A stretch of 64,000 nt of DNA from JAQVEM01 sp964595565 (GCA_964595565.1 CAZQQX010000005.1:9178-73177), one strand, 5' to 3'; counted from the first letter of the stretch, positions 25,484-35,541 are shown. Program-made: numbers and translations. The notes: a model not told the origin generated them from the letters alone.

Positions 25484-27439
25484 ATGAAAAAAGCAATATC
25501 CGGGAATAATTTGAATTTAAAGTGGTCATACTTTTTTATTGTAGCCATAAATACTCTTTTTGGTCTGGAAATTCTTAAAACTTTTCTTTCCCTGCTGGTA
25601 AATTTTTTCAGGGAGCGTCCAGATATATCCCTTACGGATGTAGCTATTTATGCTCTGGTGACATTTTTGCTGGTTTTTTTCACTGGTTTTATATATAAAT
25701 TGAGGTACGGTATCATATTGTGGGTGCTTACTGCAGGAGTGGGCGTGACAAGATTTATGTTGCAGGTAAATCCCTGGCCTCCACTTAGCCTTGCGCTGTC
25801 AGCTCTGGGCACCATTCTGTGGATGGCGGGCTCTGTTTTTTTTGTAACTCTACTGCAGCAAAAACGAATAGGTCTTTTATCTTCATTTTTCCCCGGTATT
25901 GTTTTTGGGATCAGCCTTTCAACGGCTTTTCACGGTCTTTTCGGGACATGGGATATGGTATGGAGGCAGGACTGGCACGTAGTTTTTTTTGTGCTGGTTA
26001 TTATTATAATAAAGTTATGGTTGGTTCACAGCGTCTCTGGAGATTTAAGGGATGCAGAGCCTTTTGATGGAGGAAGAAATTCATTTTATACTTTAACCTT
26101 ATTTATGCCCTTTATTTTCCTCCAGTTATTGAAATTCCAGAATGTGGCCTCACTGAATGCAGTTACCGGGAAAAGCCTTCAGTTTTCATTGACTGTAATA
26201 ATGGTTTCCAATATTCTGGCTTTTTTATTTACATATTTATTCTCATTTAAAAAAATAAGAATCCTGTTAACTGTATCTGGTGTGCTTTTTATATTAATGT
26301 CCTTCTGGCCCGGCGCGGGAGGTTATCTGTATATGCTGCAGGTGATTATTGGTAACACCGGAGCTTTCTGGCTGTTAGCAGTTGTCCTGGAAAAAGCAGA
26401 AGGTAAAGCGGTTGAGAAAATGCCATGGAAAAATACAATAGCCTTTAGCCTTGGAGGTCTGGTGTTCCTTATTTTTGCATTTATATATTACAGCAGTTAT
26501 GATTTAAAACTGCCCTTTGAAAACCGGGTGATTCCGGTTCTGATAGCTGTTTTTATATCAATATGTGCCCTTTTTTCATCCTGGCTTAAAAATTCGGAGG
26601 TTGGAGACCGGGAAGACCGGACTTCAGGCAGTAACCGTACTGGAAGGAAGCCTGTATTTCTTTATCTTATGACCGGACTGATTATAATTCCACTGATTAT
26701 GTTTCTGCCCCCTAAAAATGTGGATAGAGATACTGTTGAAGGCGGTCCAATCAGGATGATGGATTATAATATCCACCAGGGTTTTAACATAAAGGGCTAT
26801 CTTGACCTGGAAAGTACCGCCAGAGTTATCGAGAAAAGCGGAGCGGATCTGGTATGCCTTCAGGAAGTTTCCAGGGGATGGCTCATTAACGGGTCGGCAG
26901 ATACATTGTCGTGGTTATCAGATAGACTTGATATGGGCTATCTGTTTATGCCTGCATCAGATGATGTATGGGGAAACGCTATTTTGAGCAGGTATCCGTT
27001 AAAGCTGATAAAGAGCGGATTTTTGCCGGAGCTGGGTGCTCCACTTAGAAGAAGCTATCTGCTTGCTGAAGTAGAGGTGAGTGACGGGGATAATTTAAAT
27101 ATAATATGCACGCATCTGCATCATATAGAGGGTGAGGTCTGGATAAGAGAAGAGCAGGTAAAGAAGCTTCTGGAAGAATGGGATGGTTTAGAAAGAACAG
27201 TAATAATGGGAGATTTTAATGCAGTGACAGGCGATCCAGAAATTATGCAGATGCACAGTGCCGGATTTTTAGATTCTCAGCTGGAACTTGGAGAGGAAGA
27301 TACGCTGACCTGGGTGCACTATGAACCCTTTAGAAGAATAGATTATATATGGGTAACGAAGGATCTAAGGATATCAGATGTGGATGTGCCTTACAGCACG
27401 GCTTCAGACCATTTACCCGTCGTTATTAATATAAATTAG
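25484..27439 (+). CDS. Multi-pass membrane protein with extracytoplasmic EEP phosphatase domain
   Basis: The 651-residue protein starts with about 10-12 hydrophobic helices (to about 415). This is followed by an endonuclease/exonuclease/phosphatase domain (about 425-651) with MMDYNIHQG, the metal Glu in VCLQEVSRGW, THLHH, MGDFNAVTGDPE and the terminal SDHLPVV. All EEP catalytic motifs are intact. The positions suggest an exported catalytic domain that cuts phosphodiester or phosphomonoester bonds outside the membrane, for instance in phosphoglycans or lipids. The next gene begins directly after its stop, so the two are translationally linked. Confidence 0.82.
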   Translation: MKKAISGNNLNLKWSYFFIVAINTLFGLEILKTFLSLLVNFFRERPDISLTDVAIYALVTFLLVFFTGFIYKLRYGIILWVLTAGVGVTRFMLQVNPWPPLSLALSALGTILWMAGSVFFVTLLQQKRIGLLSSFFPGIVFGISLSTAFHGLFGTWDMVWRQDWHVVFFVLVIIIIKLWLVHSVSGDLRDAEPFDGGRNSFYTLTLFMPFIFLQLLKFQNVASLNAVTGKSLQFSLTVIMVSNILAFLFTYLFSFKKIRILLTVSGVLFILMSFWPGAGGYLYMLQVIIGNTGAFWLLAVVLEKAEGKAVEKMPWKNTIAFSLGGLVFLIFAFIYYSSYDLKLPFENRVIPVLIAVFISICALFSSWLKNSEVGDREDRTSGSNRTGRKPVFLYLMTGLIIIPLIMFLPPKNVDRDTVEGGPIRMMDYNIHQGFNIKGYLDLESTARVIEKSGADLVCLQEVSRGWLINGSADTLSWLSDRLDMGYLFMPASDDVWGNAILSRYPLKLIKSGFLPELGAPLRRSYLLAEVEVSDGDNLNIICTHLHHIEGEVWIREEQVKKLLEEWDGLERTVIMGDFNAVTGDPEIMQMHSAGFLDSQLELGEEDTLTWVHYEPFRRIDYIWVTKDLRISDVDVPYSTASDHLPVVININ

Positions 27440-28747
27440 ATGTTCTTAAAATATCTCCTGAATATGGTAACTAAAAATCATATTGCCAGAAAAATACTGG
27501 TATCAATAATCATAGTTGTTACGTTAGTGATACTTGTTCCCCTTATCGGTTCGTGCAAACCCGGGTTAAGTTTTGGTGAGGTGGCTATCTGCGAGAGAGT
27601 GGATACTGATACTTTTAAACCTGCGGGAATTAAAAATAATTTTGATTTTAATGCAGAAGAGATTTTTGCTGTAATAGAAGTTTCAGGTGCCAGAGCCGGG
27701 GATATGTGGAAGTTTGTCTGGATAAATGAAGTCACGGATGAAATAGTTGCAGAGTCTTATGGCGAGTATTCCGAAGGCGGGAGGGGATACGTTGAAGGCT
27801 ACCTCTCAAATCGTCTGACCGCGGGAAGGGAGACCGGTTTGATAGGGGAACCGGGAGATTACAGAGTTTACTTTTATCACAACGGCGGGTTAATAAGCAG
27901 CGCTGGTTTTACCATAGAACCACCGGTGATAAATGTAACAGGAGTTGTGTTGTGCAGGGAAATAGATAGGGAAGGACAGCCCGTCGGCATTACTGAAAGA
28001 TTTTACCCCGGTGATGTAATTTATACTCTGGCAGGGTTAAGTTATCGGGTAGCCGGAGATTCATTACGGATTGAGTGGTATAAGGATGAAGATGAGCTGC
28101 TGGGAGAAGAAGAATTTGTTATTGAAGATACCTGCTATACGCCGGGGTATATTGTATTCAGGATTGAGAATGACAGGCTATGGCCGACAGGTAATTATAA
28201 AATAGAGTTATATTATAATAAAATTCTGGAAGGCCGGTATGATTTTGAAATAATAAAAGAGGATATTCCAGATGCAACATTTAATGACAATAATATATAC
28301 GAGAACGATGATTACAAATTCTCAATTCTTTATCCTGATGACTGGGATTATAAAGAAGAGGAACGCACCGGTGGCCCTGAAGTCAGCTTTGAACCATTAT
28401 CCGGGAGTATAAACACCGCTGTAAATATACGGTTCCTGAAGGAAGGATATTGCCCTTCCACGGAAGAATATAGCACTTTCTCTGATAAGATATTAGAAGA
28501 GATAGTTGATGTTGACACTGATCTGGAAGTGGAGAGCGAGGAAATAACCGGGGAAATTAATGGTCTGGACTATAGAAAGATTAGCTATTACTATATATTA
28601 GAGGATAAAATCAGATGGGACATTGAAATGATTTTTATAAGAAAAAATAATGTACTTTATTTACTTATAAGGTTTTCTGATATATATTACAGGGAGTTTT
28701 CATGCAGGCTGTATGATATTATGCTTAATTCTCTTTCAATTTATTAG
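27440..28747 (+). CDS. Lipoprotein with C-terminal PsbP-like domain
   Basis: The 435-residue protein starts immediately after the stop of the EEP gene; an in-frame ATG at 27464 is an alternative. A hydrophobic segment ends in a lipobox, PLIGSC (Cys about 37). Two repeated beta domains follow, seen as GEVAICERVDTDTFKPAGI and VVLCREIDREGQPVGIT. A C-terminal segment with YKFSILYPDDWDYKEEE matches PsbP/DUF1795-like folds (about 285-430). It is probably an anchored surface protein. Its tight coupling to the EEP protein suggests a shared envelope task. Function is otherwise unknown. Confidence 0.75.
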   Translation: MFLKYLLNMVTKNHIARKILVSIIIVVTLVILVPLIGSCKPGLSFGEVAICERVDTDTFKPAGIKNNFDFNAEEIFAVIEVSGARAGDMWKFVWINEVTDEIVAESYGEYSEGGRGYVEGYLSNRLTAGRETGLIGEPGDYRVYFYHNGGLISSAGFTIEPPVINVTGVVLCREIDREGQPVGITERFYPGDVIYTLAGLSYRVAGDSLRIEWYKDEDELLGEEEFVIEDTCYTPGYIVFRIENDRLWPTGNYKIELYYNKILEGRYDFEIIKEDIPDATFNDNNIYENDDYKFSILYPDDWDYKEEERTGGPEVSFEPLSGSINTAVNIRFLKEGYCPSTEEYSTFSDKILEEIVDVDTDLEVESEEITGEINGLDYRKISYYYILEDKIRWDIEMIFIRKNNVLYLLIRFSDIYYREFSCRLYDIMLNSLSIY

Positions 28748-28865
28748 GCCGTTATTGGTTTTTAAAGATTGCCTGCTTTAAAAGTTTAAGATTAAAACGG
28801 GTTGAATATAATAAATTTTTTATATGCTCTAAAATTTTTAAATTAATATATCAAATAATATTTAA

Positions 28866-30227
28866 ATGCTTGACCTTGGTAAAAAATTAAAAGACCTTTA
28901 CAGAAATGGAAAGACCATAAGAATTGTTATAGCCGGTGTGGGGCAGATGGGGAAAAGTCTGATATCTCACCTGAGAGAACTGGATGGCATACAGGTTATT
29001 GCAGTAGCAAACAGGAATGCCGGGAGGATCATAGGCATTTTAAAAGAACTGGAAATAAATGATAATGAAATTGTAGTTGTTGAAAATAAGCGTGATATAG
29101 ATTTAGATAAAAGCGATATAAATAAAATAAATATAAGAGATACCGGTCTGGATAAAAAAGTAAGGGAAAGATTAAACCGGTTTGCAGGAGAAAATAAATT
29201 AATTGTGGCAGATGAACTTTCAATATTATTTGCTTTAGATAATACAGACATAGTTATAGATGCAACAGGCAATCCTGAAGCGGGTGCATTTATAGCATCA
29301 AATGCCATTGCTTCCCGGAAACATGTAGTAACTCTTAATGTGGAAACAGATGTCATCATAGGCCCGATATTAAAAAGGATGGCAGAGGATAGTGGTGTGG
29401 TATATACAGTTTCGGCAGGGGATGAACCGGCAGCCCTGAAGGAATTATACAATTTTGCATATGCGCTTGGTCTTGAAGTAGTTGCAGCCGGAAAAGGAAA
29501 GAACAATCCCCTGGACCGTTATGCAAACCCGTCCGTTCTCAGGGATTATGCAGAAAGCAAGGGCTCGAGCTCCACTATGATGACCTCGTTTGTGGATGGA
29601 ACAAAATCAATGATAGAAATGGCCTGTCTTTCAAATTCAACAGGACTGGTGCCGGACTGCAGGGGAATGCATGGCCCCGCGGCCAATATAAAAGATTTAA
29701 CCGGGGTATTTAAATTAAAAAGCGATGGTGGAATCCTATCCAGGAAAGGAGTAGTAGATTTTGTAATTGGAGACCTTGCTCCCGGTGTTTTTCTTGTTTA
29801 TTCAGCCAGGAATAAAATGGTAAGGGCTGACCTTAAATATCTTATGCTGGGAGAGGGACCATATTATCTTTTATACAGGCCATATCATCTGACAAGTATT
29901 GAGACTCCTCTATCTATAGCACTGGCTTATTTTTATGGTGAGCCTACCATAACTCCCGAATCTGGCGTGGTTTCAGAAGTTATAACCGTAGCAAAAAAAG
30001 ACCTCAGGGACGGGGATATAATTGACGGGATAGGAAAATATACGGTTTATGGACTTATTGATGAGTATAAAAAAGCAAAAAAAGAAAATCTGCTGCCCAT
30101 TGGTCTGTCCGAAGGGTGCGTTTTAAAGAAAAATGTTGAGAAAGATGAGCCAATAAAATATAGTGATGTGAAATTAGTTGAAGATTCTCTGGTATTAAAA
30201 CTCAGGAGAGCCCAGGATAAATTGTGA
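28866..30227 (+). CDS. Homoserine-dehydrogenase-like NAD(P) oxidoreductase with C-terminal SAF domain (COG4091 type)
   Basis: The 453-residue protein has an N-terminal Rossmann domain (IVIAGVGQMGKSLISHL, residues 19-35), a central catalytic domain with ADELSILFALDNTDIVIDATG and SAGDEPAALKELYNFA, and a C-terminal SAF domain (about 365-440) containing DGDIIDG and GCVLKKNVEKDEPI. This arrangement is the COG4091 family, related to homoserine dehydrogenase and proposed to oxidise small hydroxyacid or sugar-acid substrates. The true reaction is not known. It lies 81 nt ahead of apbE and may be transcribed separately. Length matches the family. Confidence 0.85.
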   Translation: MLDLGKKLKDLYRNGKTIRIVIAGVGQMGKSLISHLRELDGIQVIAVANRNAGRIIGILKELEINDNEIVVVENKRDIDLDKSDINKINIRDTGLDKKVRERLNRFAGENKLIVADELSILFALDNTDIVIDATGNPEAGAFIASNAIASRKHVVTLNVETDVIIGPILKRMAEDSGVVYTVSAGDEPAALKELYNFAYALGLEVVAAGKGKNNPLDRYANPSVLRDYAESKGSSSTMMTSFVDGTKSMIEMACLSNSTGLVPDCRGMHGPAANIKDLTGVFKLKSDGGILSRKGVVDFVIGDLAPGVFLVYSARNKMVRADLKYLMLGEGPYYLLYRPYHLTSIETPLSIALAYFYGEPTITPESGVVSEVITVAKKDLRDGDIIDGIGKYTVYGLIDEYKKAKKENLLPIGLSEGCVLKKNVEKDEPIKYSDVKLVEDSLVLKLRRAQDKL

Positions 30228-30308
30228 TTGCCTGATTGTAAAAATGAAAAGCTTCAGATTGTTATTAAGGCTGGAATTATTATCTTAGTAAAATAGAAGG
30301 AGTATTAT

Positions 30309-31355
30309 ATGCAGTTTTTCCTAAAAAAAGCAGGAGCAAGTGCAGGAGTAATTAGTATAATAAGCATATTTTTTATAATCACATTTTTACTTCTGTCCAT
30401 GGTATCCTGCAGGTATAAAACCATAGAAAGAATAGAAGAAACCAGAGAAATGATGGGGACATATGTAAGTATAATTGTATATTCAGACCGGGAAACAGGG
30501 AACAGGGCAATAAATGCGGCGTTTGAAAGAATAGAGGAAATTGAAGATATAGCATCAATCTATGACCCTGAAAGCGAAGCTTCATTTTTAAATGAAAATG
30601 GTTATATCGAAAATCCTTCATCAGAGTTTCTGGAACTTATAAATACATCTATTGATTATTATACTCTGACCGGAGGCTGTTTTGATATAACCGTTCAGCC
30701 GCTGCTTGATTTATGGAGCGGTGGCCTGTGGGAAGAGAGTGAAGAAGTTCAGGAGCAAAGAATAGCCGAAACACTTGAGGTTACCGGTTCAGACAAAATT
30801 AGTGTAGGCGATAAGAAAATAGAATTCAGCGTAGAAGGGATGGCTGTCACACTTGGAGGTATTGCTAAAGGGTATGCGGTTGATGAAGCCATAAAGAAAA
30901 TAAAAGAGTCCGGTATTAATAGCTGTCTGGTTAATGCGGGGGGAGACATCTATGCAATGGGAGTCAAACCGGGCGAAGAGAAATGGGTGGTAGAACTTGA
31001 AAGCCCCGATGCAGGGGAAGATGATAATAATTCTGATAATAAACTTCTTTCTGTATTTTCTGTGGTTGACAGGGCGGTAACTACTTCCGGTGGTTATCAC
31101 CGTTACTACGATACTGAAAAAAAAGTTCACCATATAATGGATCCAAGAACAGGTTATTCAGCAGCAGGTTGCAGAAGTGTAACAATAATATCCGACAGTT
31201 GTACCGGGGCTGATATTCTGGCCACTTCTATCTTTGTGATGGGTCCGGAGGATGGTTTAGAGCTAATTGAATCACTTGATAATGTTGAAGCATTCATCAT
31301 GGATTCAGAGGGTAAAGTTCACGAATCTTCTGGACTTTTGGAATATATTGAGTAA
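30309..31355 (+). CDS. apbE: FAD:protein FMN transferase ApbE (lipoprotein)
   Basis: The 348-residue protein has a lipoprotein signal ending in SMVSCRYKT (Cys about 38) and then the ApbE fold: MMGTYVSI, TGGCFDITVQPLLDLW, TLGGIAKGYAVDEA and NAGGDIYAMG (the FAD/Mg site), then HHIMDPRTGYSA. ApbE attaches FMN by a phosphoester bond to Thr in Rnf and Nqr subunits. RnfD and RnfG encoded just downstream both carry the target motif, which explains its place at the head of the rnf genes. ATG 30309 follows AGAAGGAG. Confidence 0.93.
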   Translation: MQFFLKKAGASAGVISIISIFFIITFLLLSMVSCRYKTIERIEETREMMGTYVSIIVYSDRETGNRAINAAFERIEEIEDIASIYDPESEASFLNENGYIENPSSEFLELINTSIDYYTLTGGCFDITVQPLLDLWSGGLWEESEEVQEQRIAETLEVTGSDKISVGDKKIEFSVEGMAVTLGGIAKGYAVDEAIKKIKESGINSCLVNAGGDIYAMGVKPGEEKWVVELESPDAGEDDNNSDNKLLSVFSVVDRAVTTSGGYHRYYDTEKKVHHIMDPRTGYSAAGCRSVTIISDSCTGADILATSIFVMGPEDGLELIESLDNVEAFIMDSEGKVHESSGLLEYIE

Positions 31356-31391
31356 AATTACCTATATCCTTTTACTTTTTAAAATTGTTAG

Positions 31392-32747
31392 ATGAATATA
31401 GTTGTAAGAAAAAAAAGTGCATTTAAAGGCTTATCTCTGCCTGAAAATAAAACTACTGCTGAAAAATCCATAGAAGTTTTACTGCCCCCGGAAGAAGTGG
31501 TTATAACTGTTCAGCAGAGTATCGGTGCCATTCCTGAATTTGTGGTAGAAAAGGGAGATATGGTAAAAACAGGTCAGAAAATAGCTGATTCTAAAAGCTA
31601 TGTCTCTTCTCCCGTGCATTCTTCAATTTCGGGTAAGGTATCTAAAATAATGAATATGGTAAATCCGGTAACCAGCGGTGTAATAAAAGCAGCATTAATA
31701 AAATCGGATGGGGAAGATTCATGGATTGAATTTAATAAGCTTTTTGATATTCAAAAGTCAGAAGATTTTAGTAAATTAAAGGGCATAATAGATAGTATTG
31801 ACAGGAAAGAAATACTGGGGAAAGTCAGGGAAGCGGGTATTGTTGGAATGGGGGGAGCAACATTTCCGACACATGTAAAGTTAAATCCGCCTCCGGATAA
31901 AAAAATTGAAACCCTTATATTAAATGGCTGTGAGTGTGAGCCTTTTATAACCTCCGACCACAGAATCATGCTTGAAAACGGCAGTGAAATTCTGATGGGT
32001 CTCTATATTATTAATAAATTACTTTTGCCCCGGGATATTTATATAGGTATAGAAGATAATAAAAAAGACGCAATAGAACATCTGGAAAAACTTATAATAG
32101 AGATGGGCTTTAGTAATCTATTCAAGATAGTCTCACTAAAATCAAAATATCCCATGGGTGCGGAAAAATTACTGATTAAAACCATAACAGGCAGGGCTGT
32201 TCCTATAGGCGGTCTTCCGATGGATGTGGGAGTTATTGTAAGCAATGTCGCAACTGCTAAATCAATATATGATGCCGTGATTGAGGGTAAGCCTCTGATA
32301 GAGAGGGTGGTAACCGTAACCGGGAGAGTTATAAATCCTAAAAACTTAAGAGTGAGGCTGGGTACGGTTATTGGCTCACTTATAGAAAAATGCGGGGGAT
32401 TCAGAGGTGAGGTAAATTGCCTGGTCTGCGGCGGACCTATGATGGGTATTTCTATTGTAGATACTGATTTTCCTGTAACCAAGGGAACAAATTGCGTGCT
32501 GGTTGAAAAAAGGAGAATTCAAGATGAACAAAATTGCATAAATTGTGGAAGGTGTGTTGATATATGCCCCATGAACCTTATGCCTCTGGTATATGTAAGG
32601 AATGCAAAGAGCGAAAACTTTGAAGGCTGTATGGAATATCATATAAATAACTGTATTGAATGTGGTGCCTGTGCTTATGTTTGTCCTGCCAATATTCCAA
32701 TTGTCGGGTATATAAAAACCTGTAAAAGTATTCTGGCAAAGAAATAA
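31392..32747 (+). CDS. rnfC: Rnf electron transport complex subunit C
   Basis: The 451-residue protein has the NADH/FMN domain with GMGGATFPTHVKL (about 151-163) and NGCECEPFITSDH, both signatures of RnfC and NuoF-like proteins. Two [4Fe-4S] sites follow near the C-terminus: CINCGRCVDICP and CIECGACAYVCP. It should take electrons from or give them to NADH at the cytosolic face. It begins 36 nt after apbE, and the operon order C-D-G-E-A-B is the classical clostridial one. The start at 31392 lacks a strong ribosome site. Confidence 0.95.
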   Translation: MNIVVRKKSAFKGLSLPENKTTAEKSIEVLLPPEEVVITVQQSIGAIPEFVVEKGDMVKTGQKIADSKSYVSSPVHSSISGKVSKIMNMVNPVTSGVIKAALIKSDGEDSWIEFNKLFDIQKSEDFSKLKGIIDSIDRKEILGKVREAGIVGMGGATFPTHVKLNPPPDKKIETLILNGCECEPFITSDHRIMLENGSEILMGLYIINKLLLPRDIYIGIEDNKKDAIEHLEKLIIEMGFSNLFKIVSLKSKYPMGAEKLLIKTITGRAVPIGGLPMDVGVIVSNVATAKSIYDAVIEGKPLIERVVTVTGRVINPKNLRVRLGTVIGSLIEKCGGFRGEVNCLVCGGPMMGISIVDTDFPVTKGTNCVLVEKRRIQDEQNCINCGRCVDICPMNLMPLVYVRNAKSENFEGCMEYHINNCIECGACAYVCPANIPIVGYIKTCKSILAKK

Positions 32748-32772
32748 AGTTTTAAATAATAATAGGAGCAGA

Positions 32773-33720
32773 GTGGAAGAGAATAAAATATTAATATCCC
32801 ATGCGCCCCATATTTGGAAGGGGTTTTCAACAAGTAAGATAATGTATATAGTGGTGATTGCTCTCCTTTTTCCTTCAGCTGCTGCTATTTATTTTTTTGG
32901 CTACTATGCAATTTATTTAATGCTGGCAGGCACAATAACCGCTGTACTTACTGAATTTATAATAAAAAAACTCAGAAAAAAAAGATTTATTATGGACGGG
33001 AGCGCCGTGATTACAGGTCTTCTCTTTGCGCTTACTCTTCCCCCACGGTTTCCTGTATGGATGGCTGTTATTGGTTCTTTTTTTGCTATTGCTGTTGCAA
33101 AGGAAGCTTTCGGTGGTCTGGGATACAATATATTTAATCCGGCTCTGGTTGGAAGAGCATTTCTGTCTGTTTGCTTCCCAGAAGAAATGACCGCCTGGGT
33201 TCTTCCTACTTATTTTAATTATGATGCTATAACAGGAGCCACTCCGCTGGCTGATAATTTTACTTACCAGTCTGATAAAATTAGTTTATATAAAGATTTA
33301 TTTTTCGGGAACACAGGAGGCTCACTGGGTGAAACCTCGGCAATGCTTATACTGATAGGGGCATTGATTCTTTTAATATTCCGGATAATAGACTGGAGGA
33401 TACCGGTATTTTATATTGGGACTGTAGCCCTGGGCTCGCTTTTAATGGGCAAGGATGTATTGTTCCAGATGCTGGCCGGAGGGCTGATGATAGGCGCATT
33501 TTTTATGGCTACCGATTATGTAACTTCACCTGTGACCAGAAACGGAAGGATAATATTCGGGATAGGATTGGGAGTATTGACTGTACTTATAAGGAATTTT
33601 AGCAATTTATCGGAAGGAGTTGCTTTTTCCATACTTATTATGAATGCATTTGCTCCCCTCATTGATAAATATATAAGAGTGAAACCATTTGGTTTTTATA
33701 AGAAGAAGAAAAATGCTTAA
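32773..33720 (+). CDS. rnfD: Rnf electron transport complex subunit D
   Basis: The 315-residue protein has about nine membrane helices. The FMN attachment motif is present as ITGATPLAD (about 156-164), where the last Thr of TGAT should carry covalent FMN added by ApbE. It should pass electrons through the membrane, coupled to Na+ or H+ movement. The start is GTG at 32773, with AGGAG five bases upstream. RnfG overlaps its last codons. The length matches NqrB/RnfD minus the long N-terminus of NqrB. Confidence 0.95.
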   Translation: MEENKILISHAPHIWKGFSTSKIMYIVVIALLFPSAAAIYFFGYYAIYLMLAGTITAVLTEFIIKKLRKKRFIMDGSAVITGLLFALTLPPRFPVWMAVIGSFFAIAVAKEAFGGLGYNIFNPALVGRAFLSVCFPEEMTAWVLPTYFNYDAITGATPLADNFTYQSDKISLYKDLFFGNTGGSLGETSAMLILIGALILLIFRIIDWRIPVFYIGTVALGSLLMGKDVLFQMLAGGLMIGAFFMATDYVTSPVTRNGRIIFGIGLGVLTVLIRNFSNLSEGVAFSILIMNAFAPLIDKYIRVKPFGFYKKKKNA

Positions 33721-34246
33721 AAAATTTTTATCAAATAAAGCATATCCGGTAATTTTTTTAGCAGTAATTGTTATAATTTCTGTAAGTCTCCTGATGGCAA
33801 TTAATAGTTTAACCTCTTCTATAATTGAAATGAGAAAGACTGAAGAGATAAAAGGTGTTCTTGAAGTCGTTTTTCCTGAAATGAGCGGGTACGAAACTGA
33901 AGATGATATATATATTATATATAAAGGTGGAGAAAAAGTCGGTTACGCTTTTACAGCATACGGCAGCGGATATGGTGGAGAAATTGAAATTCTGGTAGGT
34001 CTGGATAACAGTTTTAAGATCAGCGGGGTATCAATAATTTCACAGACTGAAACTCCGGGTCTCGGGGCAAGAATAACCGAAGATTCTTTTACTGACCAGT
34101 TTAAGGGTATGTCTGTAAATGAAATCGGCCTTAAATCGGAAAATGGTAAGATTGATGCCATAACAGGAGCTACTATAAGCTCGACAGCCGTTGTGGATGC
34201 AATCCGTGATGGAATGACCGGGGTGCTGGATAAAATGGAAAGATAA
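33713..34246 (+). CDS. rnfG: Rnf electron transport complex subunit G
   Basis: From ATG 33713 the protein has 177 residues: one N-terminal helix (about 8-28) and an extracytoplasmic FMN-binding domain with YGSGYGGEIEILVG, ETPGLGARI and the flavinylation motif ITGATISSTAV. It is the second ApbE target. The ATG at 33713 overlaps the stop of rnfD. An in-frame TTG at 33689 would overlap rnfD by 32 bases and is less likely. Confidence 0.93.
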   Translation: MLKKFLSNKAYPVIFLAVIVIISVSLLMAINSLTSSIIEMRKTEEIKGVLEVVFPEMSGYETEDDIYIIYKGGEKVGYAFTAYGSGYGGEIEILVGLDNSFKISGVSIISQTETPGLGARITEDSFTDQFKGMSVNEIGLKSENGKIDAITGATISSTAVVDAIRDGMTGVLDKMER

Positions 34247-34313
34247 TGTGATGGGTAAATTGATTTATCATATACTAATAATAAAAATAGTATGAAAATT
34301 ATAGATTACGGAG

Positions 34314-34973
34314 ATGAATAATATAAGTAAAAATGAAATAGGGTTAAAAGAGGGGAGCGCCAGAGGATTCTGGAAAGAGCTAATTAAAGGAGTTATTCTA
34401 TCAAATCCCGTTTTTGTGCTTGCTCTTGGCCTCTGCCCTACTCTAGCAATAACAAATTCTTTAACCAACGCTATCGGAATGAGCGCGGGTGTAATATTTG
34501 TCCTTCTCTGTTCAAATATTATAATTTCCATTATAAGGAAAGCGACACCCCCTCTGGTAAGAATTCCGGTGTTTATAGTTGTAATTGCCACCTTTGTAAC
34601 TATTCTAAGCCTGGTGTTTGAGGCATACTTGCCGCCACTTTATGAATCGCTGGGAATTTACTTACCTCTTATTGTAGTGAATTGCATTATCCTGGGAAGA
34701 GCGGAGGCGTTTGCTTCCAAAAACCCGGTGCTTCTTTCTATTGCTGATGGACTGGGCATTGGACTGGGTTTTACTACTGCTCTTATAATAATTTCTTTTA
34801 TAAGGGAAATTCTGGGTACCGGAGGGCTTGTGGTGTTTGGAAAAGAGCTATTCAAACTTCCGGGTTTATCTTCATATCCGCTAAGTATTTTTGTTTCTCC
34901 GCCGGGAGCTTTCCTGGTAATAGGAATTATACTGGCATTATTAAGATTGCTGGGGGTGATAAAGAGTGAATAA
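34314..34973 (+). CDS. rnfE: Rnf electron transport complex subunit E
   Basis: The 219-residue, six-helix membrane protein has the RnfE/NqrD signatures: VLALGLCPTLAIT with its conserved membrane Cys (about 40-45), YLPLIVVNCIILGRAEAFA (about 105-123) and FIREILGTGG. RnfA and RnfE form an antiparallel pair holding a 2Fe-2S cluster between their conserved cysteines. Its last codons overlap the GTG start of rnfA. Confidence 0.94.
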   Translation: MNNISKNEIGLKEGSARGFWKELIKGVILSNPVFVLALGLCPTLAITNSLTNAIGMSAGVIFVLLCSNIIISIIRKATPPLVRIPVFIVVIATFVTILSLVFEAYLPPLYESLGIYLPLIVVNCIILGRAEAFASKNPVLLSIADGLGIGLGFTTALIIISFIREILGTGGLVVFGKELFKLPGLSSYPLSIFVSPPGAFLVIGIILALLRLLGVIKSE

Positions 34974-35541
34974 TCTTTTAACCATATTTATAGCTATGGT
35001 TCTGGTAAATAACATGGTTCTGGCTAAATTCCTGGGGCTGTGTCCTTTTTTTGGTGTGTCAAAAAAATTATCAAATGCCTTCAGCATGGGGATAGCGGTA
35101 ACGCTGGTAATGCTAATCGCATCGGTCTCAACTGCGGTTATTTATAAATATATCCTGGTGCCCTATGAAGTGGAATTTATGAACATTGTCATATATATAC
35201 TTGTTATAGCTTCACTGGTGCAGATAGTGGAGCTGATAATCAGGCGGACTAATATAATACTGTACAATGCGCTGGGGATATATTTACCCCTTATTACGAC
35301 AAATTGTGCTGTTCTTGGCATAACACTTATAAATTCAACGGAAGGATATTCAATTTTAGAAAGCGTTGTGAATGCCCTGGGAGCAGGTGTTGGTTTTACT
35401 CTTGTGCTTATTATTATGTCCGGAATAAGGGAGAAGCTTGATCTTTCTGATACACCAAGATCCATGAAGGGTTTGCCGGTAGCATTTTTAACTGCAGCGC
35501 TTCTGGCACTGGCATTTTCAGGATTTAGCGGTCTGGTATAA
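34966..35541 (+). CDS. rnfA: Rnf electron transport complex subunit A
   Basis: The 191-residue, six-helix protein has the expected NMVLAKFLGLCPFFGVS (about 15-31) with its conserved Cys, GIYLPLITTNCAVLG (about 105-119) and IREKLDLSD. It starts at GTG 34966, eight bases inside rnfE, with GGGGGTG as likely ribosome site. It is a partner of RnfE around the membrane iron-sulfur site. Confidence 0.94.
   Translation: MNNLLTIFIAMVLVNNMVLAKFLGLCPFFGVSKKLSNAFSMGIAVTLVMLIASVSTAVIYKYILVPYEVEFMNIVIYILVIASLVQIVELIIRRTNIILYNALGIYLPLITTNCAVLGITLINSTEGYSILESVVNALGAGVGFTLVLIIMSGIREKLDLSDTPRSMKGLPVAFLTAALLALAFSGFSGLV

Noticed and set aside
28967..29506. 179-codon minus-strand open frame inside the SAF-domain dehydrogenase
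   Set aside because: It is the antisense shadow of a well-supported gene, rich in Ser/Leu/Phe as such shadows are, with no ribosome site.
32039..32482. 147-codon minus-strand open frame inside rnfC
   Set aside because: Antisense of the NADH-binding domain of RnfC; composition and lack of motifs indicate a shadow.
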